A stretch of DNA of 64,000 nt from contig ARYC01001191.1 of NCBI GenBank assembly GCA_000711775.1, positions 1-64,000 of the forward strand. Reading direction: 5' to 3'. This stretch comes from Oxytricha trifallax. Lineage: Eukaryota > Ciliophora > Spirotrichea > Sporadotrichida > Oxytrichidae. Both the position numbers and the translations under genes were made by a program. Below the pieces are notes generated by a model. It was not told where the DNA came from and did no database searches. It saw nothing but the letters and a program-made list of their open reading frames with translations. Below are positions 59,916-64,000 of the stretch, in pieces (the first letter of the stretch is position 1; the number at the start of each line of letters is the position of its first letter).

Positions 59916-62190
59916 TCATGGATCAGTTTTCAGAGAGATTTAGGATTTTTTTAATTTTATTTTCCTGTCAAAATTCCATTTTTAAACTACTATAAATGTC
60001 AGATTTAGTAAAACTGCTAATTCTGCTTTCTTAGTGTAATCTTTTAATATATTAAATACAAAGGAAGCAATATTTTTTAAATTCAATAAATATTATTTAA
60101 ATAAATCTAAAACAAAATTACAAAAAAAATATATGCTATAGTTTATTAAGCTTAAAATTATTTTCTATGTTTATTCAAATTTTGGGGGGAGGGGAAGTTT
60201 CCTGCCCCCAACATTAAATTTTATGTTTTTTTTAATAATTTTAATAGAACTAATAAATTTCAATTTCAATTACTTACCATAATCATTTACTATACAACAT
60301 TTATTATTATATAATTTTCAAGGTACATAATTATTCTTTATCTAATTATATATTATTAACAAGGCTAAAATAAGTGTTTTTTATTAATAATTAATGTAAT
60401 TTTCATTAAATTTTAAAATTAATTATAAAGGTAGAAATGATATTTGAAGCTAAATTAAAAAAAAACTACATCATAATTGATGATAAAGATTCTTTGAAAA
60501 TTATAAAAATTACATATTTTTATGTATGGGGCAGGAAACTTCCCCCCAAAATTTATACAAATTTTCATAATAAAAATTTTTTTTGTCTATTGCATAATAT
60601 TGTGACTCTAATATCTGAATATTTGAGACAGGTATTTTTACAAAACATATGAATTTAACTAGTCTCCATACCCCATAACGTTTATTGCTATTATAAGCAA
60701 TTTTAGGATGTTTACTTTTAATAAATTTTGTCTTGCTTTTAAATTATTAAACTAAATTAATTTATAATCAATAAAGGATCTTATTGCATGATGAGATTTC
60801 AATTTAAGGTTTTTAAAGTATAATAAGAGCAAGACATATATTTTATCATAAAATAAAGCTAGATAATACTGAAAAAAAACTCTAGTTTTCGTTTATTATG
60901 TCTTTTTTTTTGTAAATTACTTTAGATTATTGAGTTCAAAGGAACCCTACATGGCTGACTTTTTAAAATAGTAGTTATGAATAAGATAGTTACTGGATAG
61001 TGACGACTCTTTTTCCATTGAAATATTCAAGGTTGTATATTGAAATATCAATCATAAATAAAAAATATTCATACTTTGGCTTTTCATTCATTTTATTTAA
61101 TATTAAAGTTTTGTGTATGTAAAATAAATATCTTACATACTGATGATTTAATTATTGATCCTTAATTTATGATAAGAATTTATCAGAGTCTTATTTGAGT
61201 AGATTATTATTAAATATTTAAATAAAGTATAATTTAATAATATTATATATCAATTTATAATTTATTATAAAGTTTAATGATATAATAATAAAATTTTCCA
61301 ATAATTTATAAATTGCTATATTTAATTAATCCCAGTTTGGATTAGTTATAAATTCTTTTTCTAAAATTTCTAATTAAAATTTCGATTTCTTCTATCTTTA
61401 GATATTTTATTTGTTTCATTTGTAGCATTATAAAATATATTTGATATTAATAGTTATTTTATTTATCTTTTGTTCCCATCAATTAACTTGTTTAAAGCAA
61501 GATCAGTCAATTTTAGCTTTTTATCTTTGAGCTTTTTCAAATTTTGAGTCTCAAAAATTAAAAATTCAAAAGAATATATATTATTCTGTGAAAATGAAGT
61601 CAACCTTTTTAATCAATTTTATAAATATTATTTATTAGAAATATATCCTATTATAGAAAATATAACCTAAAATTAGTCAAATCATTCGTAGTTGTAGTAT
61701 ATAAGATAATAATATCTTGATAGTATTATGGATTATATTTTAGGTTAGTATAACTTTAATATTGGGAGTATCAATTAAATCGTAAATAAATAAAGTTAAC
61801 TAATTTTTACTTTGATTCTTTGATTTAATTAATATACACCTCAATAAAGAAAAAATTATCTCTAGCATCTTAAATGTAAAATCTTGCTAATAAATTTTAT
61901 TTTATACCCTAAAATCGTCCATTTTTGCCTGTTTCAACTACCATTAAATTAATAAAACTACTTATTTAAAATAATAAAATTTTCATTCAATATACCAATA
62001 TCTCAAAAATACCTTCATTTAAAGATGAATTGGAGCTTCCCTGTTTATTTGATTTTACTGATTTTATTTTATTATATAACTTTAAAAATGAAGTGCAAAC
62101 TGGAGAATTGCTTTATTATGAGATGTTGTCACTAGGAGTTGTTGCTTAGCTATCTGAAATCCCTACAAATTGTTCACTTAAATCTTTGGG
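59916..62190 (-). CDS. Homeobox gene C, copy 2, split by eliminated sequences
   Basis: Segments: 62190-61990 (KDLSEQFVGISDSQATTPSD and a Ser/Asn-rich run), 61580-61464 (FETQNLKKLKDKKLKLTDLA), 61399-61327 (KKSKFQLEILEKEFITNPNW, homeodomain N-arm and helix 1), 60038-59916 (YTKKAELAVLLNLTFIVVQK then WNFDRKIKLKK, helices 2-3, end KTDP-TGA). Joining at repeated AAAGATA and GATTA words keeps one frame through the whole homeodomain, and the result lines up with gene A. Conserved homeodomain features: LEKEF in helix 1, Leu in helix 2, Trp in helix 3. WNFDRK replaces WFQNRR. Predicted nuclear DNA-binding protein; target unknown. The first segment ends in TGA and its joining point was not fixed. Confidence 0.65.
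60042..61331 (-). other. IES inside the homeobox of gene C
   Basis: GATTA (minus strand) occurs at the end of the helix 1 segment (61331-61327) and at the start of the helix 2 segment (60041-60037). Removing one copy with the 1.29 kb between yields NWDYTKKAELA, matching NPIWDYQKKSELA of gene A. This is what a pointer repeat at an MDS-IES-MDS junction looks like. The interval is very AT-rich and holds a G-rich-ended mobile element (60176-60554). Confidence 0.7.
60176..60554. repeat. Element with G-rich inverted termini, copy 2
   Basis: Left gggggaggggaagtttcctg, right gcaggaaacttccccccaaa; sister of 33815-34278. About 380 bp, no ORF of its own. It sits inside the eliminated interval of gene C. 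Confidence 0.62.
61393..61463 (-). other. 71-bp IES upstream of the homeobox of gene C
   Basis: AAAGATA (minus strand) lies at 61470-61464 and again at 61399-61393. Removing one repeat plus the intervening AT-rich bases joins DGNKRQ to KKSKFQLEIL in frame. Without removal the frame shifts before helix 1. An intron is less likely because no GT-AG pair fits these edges. Confidence 0.6.
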
Positions 62191-62199
62191 AATTTTTAA

Positions 62200-63734
62200 T
62201 AAACATAATTTTGATGAAAAATATAAAATTATCTTTTAGGGAAGTTAAACTTATTTATAATTATTAAATTGTGAATAAATTTAGATTTTTAGAAGAAAAT
62301 ATTAATAAAATTAACTTATGATAAATAAAACTCATAATTAATTTTAGTTTACTCACTAAAATTTAATAATATCTAAAATAATTATATTAAAGTCTTTAAT
62401 ACTTGAAATGTTAAGATTACATTGAAGTTTAATCAAAAAAAGTCTTATAAACTAAATCTATTAATGCTTTTTAAAATTAAAATTGGTTGATATATTAGTT
62501 CAAAAACTTAAATAAATTATTGAGTACACTATATAATTTAATTTTAATAAATTTAAATTTGGCAATAAAAAAAAGGGTAAAATAATATCTGATATTTTAA
62601 CTTATTAATTAATGAAAAACATTAACTATTAAATAATAATTATTTTAATATCTTGTTAAGAAATTCTCTATATGCTTTGGTTAAATTCAAGAAAGTCCTT
62701 TTTTGAATAATCAAGTTATTTTAATTTTTGACTATAAAAAAAAACAAAACTATATCATAAAGTAATATAAATTATGAAAGTTTAAGTTGTACTTAAATAT
62801 TATCGATGTCATCATTCTAGAAATTATTCTATATATTTTGACAAATATTTAATTTATCGTATATTATTTTATTTTTATCAACCTAGCCACAAGAATTTTA
62901 GGTTAAAATTAATTAAAATTTATATGTCTATATATAAAATACAATAGAAATATTTATTTTAATTAGGTTTGATTGCTTTTTTAATTCTGTAGGTGTTGAA
63001 ATAAAGATTAGTTTTCTTAATTTTCAGAAAGAGAGGTTTAATTATTGTTTAGAGGAGAATTTATTCTAGTTTATATACAAATAAATTGAACAATAAATCA
63101 GTTGATAATGAATTTTTTTGAATTTTTATTATAAATTATGGTATTTTATATTTGAAAAAAAATCTTAAATTTAGTTACTATTTTTATATCTTAAGAACTT
63201 AATGAGTCAAATTTTAATGCTGATTATGCTGTTATTTAAACAAAAATTTTGTAATAAATAAAATAATTTATTAATAATTTTGATATTAGCAATAATGCAT
63301 GCTTGCTTTTGCATTAAATAATTTATATTTAGAAAATCCAGGGATTCTTGACTTAAAATTTAAAAATATATTTATAAAAATTATAAAGTAAATGTAGCAT
63401 TTTAAATATAAAAAAATATAACTGTGTACAAATTCAGAGGGATTTGTGATATTTTTCAAAATGTAGTGATTATTGGAGAATTTTAGTAAAGAAAATAATA
63501 ATAATTTGTAAAATATTTTAAGATTAAAAGGAAAATTTTGCATCATTAATTTTAATAAAATGAACATGGGAGAAATTATATTTTACTTATTTAATATGTC
63601 ATAATATGGATAAGAAAATATTTTTTTTTAGAAATCAAAAATTTTACTTATAATAGAGTTAAGTATTATAATAGTACTTTACATCATAATTTATTATACG
63701 TAAAAGTAAAAAACAAATTGGAATCCCTTAATGG
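62200..63734. other. AT-rich spacer before TBE-I
   Basis: Extremely AT-rich and without conserved blocks in copy 1. The minus frame at 63286-63567 is Phe/Ile/Leu/Lys-rich and looks like composition, not a gene. Confidence 0.5.
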
Positions 63735-63737
63735 ATT

Positions 63738-64000
63738 CAAAACCCCAAAACCCTTTCAGTAGTTTGATTGAGTTTTCGATTGATAAAAGTATACTATTAG
63801 TGCATACTTTATTAGGGTTTTATAAGGGTTTATGTAGGGGTTTAATGTTTAAATATTAGTATTTTAAGTGAGTATAACAAGCGAGTTTTTAAAATATTTC
63901 ACACAAACATAAGCTTAGAGTCATGTGGCCATTCTCTGAATTTTATCTTTCTAAGTTGATGTTTGATTGTTTCTATTGTTTGTTAATTCTCTTAGCTTGG
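63738..64000. mobile_element. TBE-I, left end, cut by the window edge
   Basis: Starts caaaaccccaaaacccttt at 63738 after ATT 63735-63737. The subterminal zone (attagggttttataagggtt, tatgtaggggttta) is the TBE-A/E subtype. Confidence 0.9.
63899..64000 (-). CDS. TBE-I 57-kDa gene, 3' end only
   Basis: The minus strand ends LMFV-TGA at 63899 as in TBE-E, preceded by the same word order (aaagataaaattcagagaat, then gccacatgac). The rest lies beyond the window, so integrity cannot be judged. Confidence 0.7.

Larger units (their letters stand above)
39640..62200 (+). repeat. Segmental duplication, copy 2
   Basis: Partner of 1930-32800; see anchor list there. Frames of genes A, B and C are open more often here than in copy 1. 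Copy-specific insertions: foldback elements at 39912 and 57091, the large palindrome with TBE-G (43702-52062), the Rep-like element (53912-55872) and the G-rich element (60176). Confidence 0.85.

Noticed and set aside
63286-63567. 93-codon minus ORF
   Set aside because: Low-complexity hydrophobic composition and no conservation in copy 1.

Overview
The window looks like germline (micronuclear) DNA of a stichotrich ciliate of the Oxytricha/Stylonychia type. Three things point there. Long reading frames only open when TAA and TAG are read as glutamine and TGA is the only stop. Transposons with CAAAACCCCAAAACCCC ends (C4A4 telomere repeats) and ANT target duplications are abundant: these are telomere-bearing elements (TBEs). 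Conserved coding pieces are separated by very AT-rich DNA, as expected of macronuclear-destined segments (MDSs) split by internal eliminated sequences (IESs). No CRISPR, rRNA, tRNA or bacterial-type gene was seen.

Layout. 1-1678 is the right part of TBE-A (intact zinc-finger/kinase gene) nested in a TBE-B remnant (1682-1885). About 1930-32800 and 39640-62200 are two diverged copies of one segment in direct orientation. Each carries, on the minus strand, homeobox gene A, an unrecognised multi-segment gene B and homeobox gene C in the same order. Copy 2 (right) keeps open frames better; copy 1 (left) has collected frameshifts and TGA codons. The copies differ by mobile insertions, so each provides empty sites for the other. 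Copy 1 has TBE-C (5777-9848), TBE-D (13043-16832), TBE-E (22826-28481, with a nested inverted-repeat element), a 1.3-kb element with a 7-bp target duplication, and several foldback elements. Copy 2 has a roughly 3.2-kb perfect-arm palindrome that itself received TBE-G plus a TBE-H remnant (45880-51010), and an inverted-repeat element carrying an intact Rep-like SF3 helicase gene (53912-55872). TBE-F (34447-38442) lies between the copies and TBE-I starts at 63738.

Each TBE carries three genes: a DDE transposase (42 kDa) and a 22-kDa protein that converge and almost touch, and a divergent C2H2 zinc-finger/kinase-like gene (57 kDa). The 22-kDa gene has two tiny introns (36 and about 26 nt). All transposase copies seen here are broken, while one 57-kDa gene (TBE-A) and one 22-kDa gene (TBE-G) are fully open.

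Most noteworthy are the duplicated homeobox genes, one of them split inside the homeodomain by a 1.29-kb IES bounded by a GATTA repeat; the Rep-like helicase element; and a conserved non-coding motif in every TBE examined.
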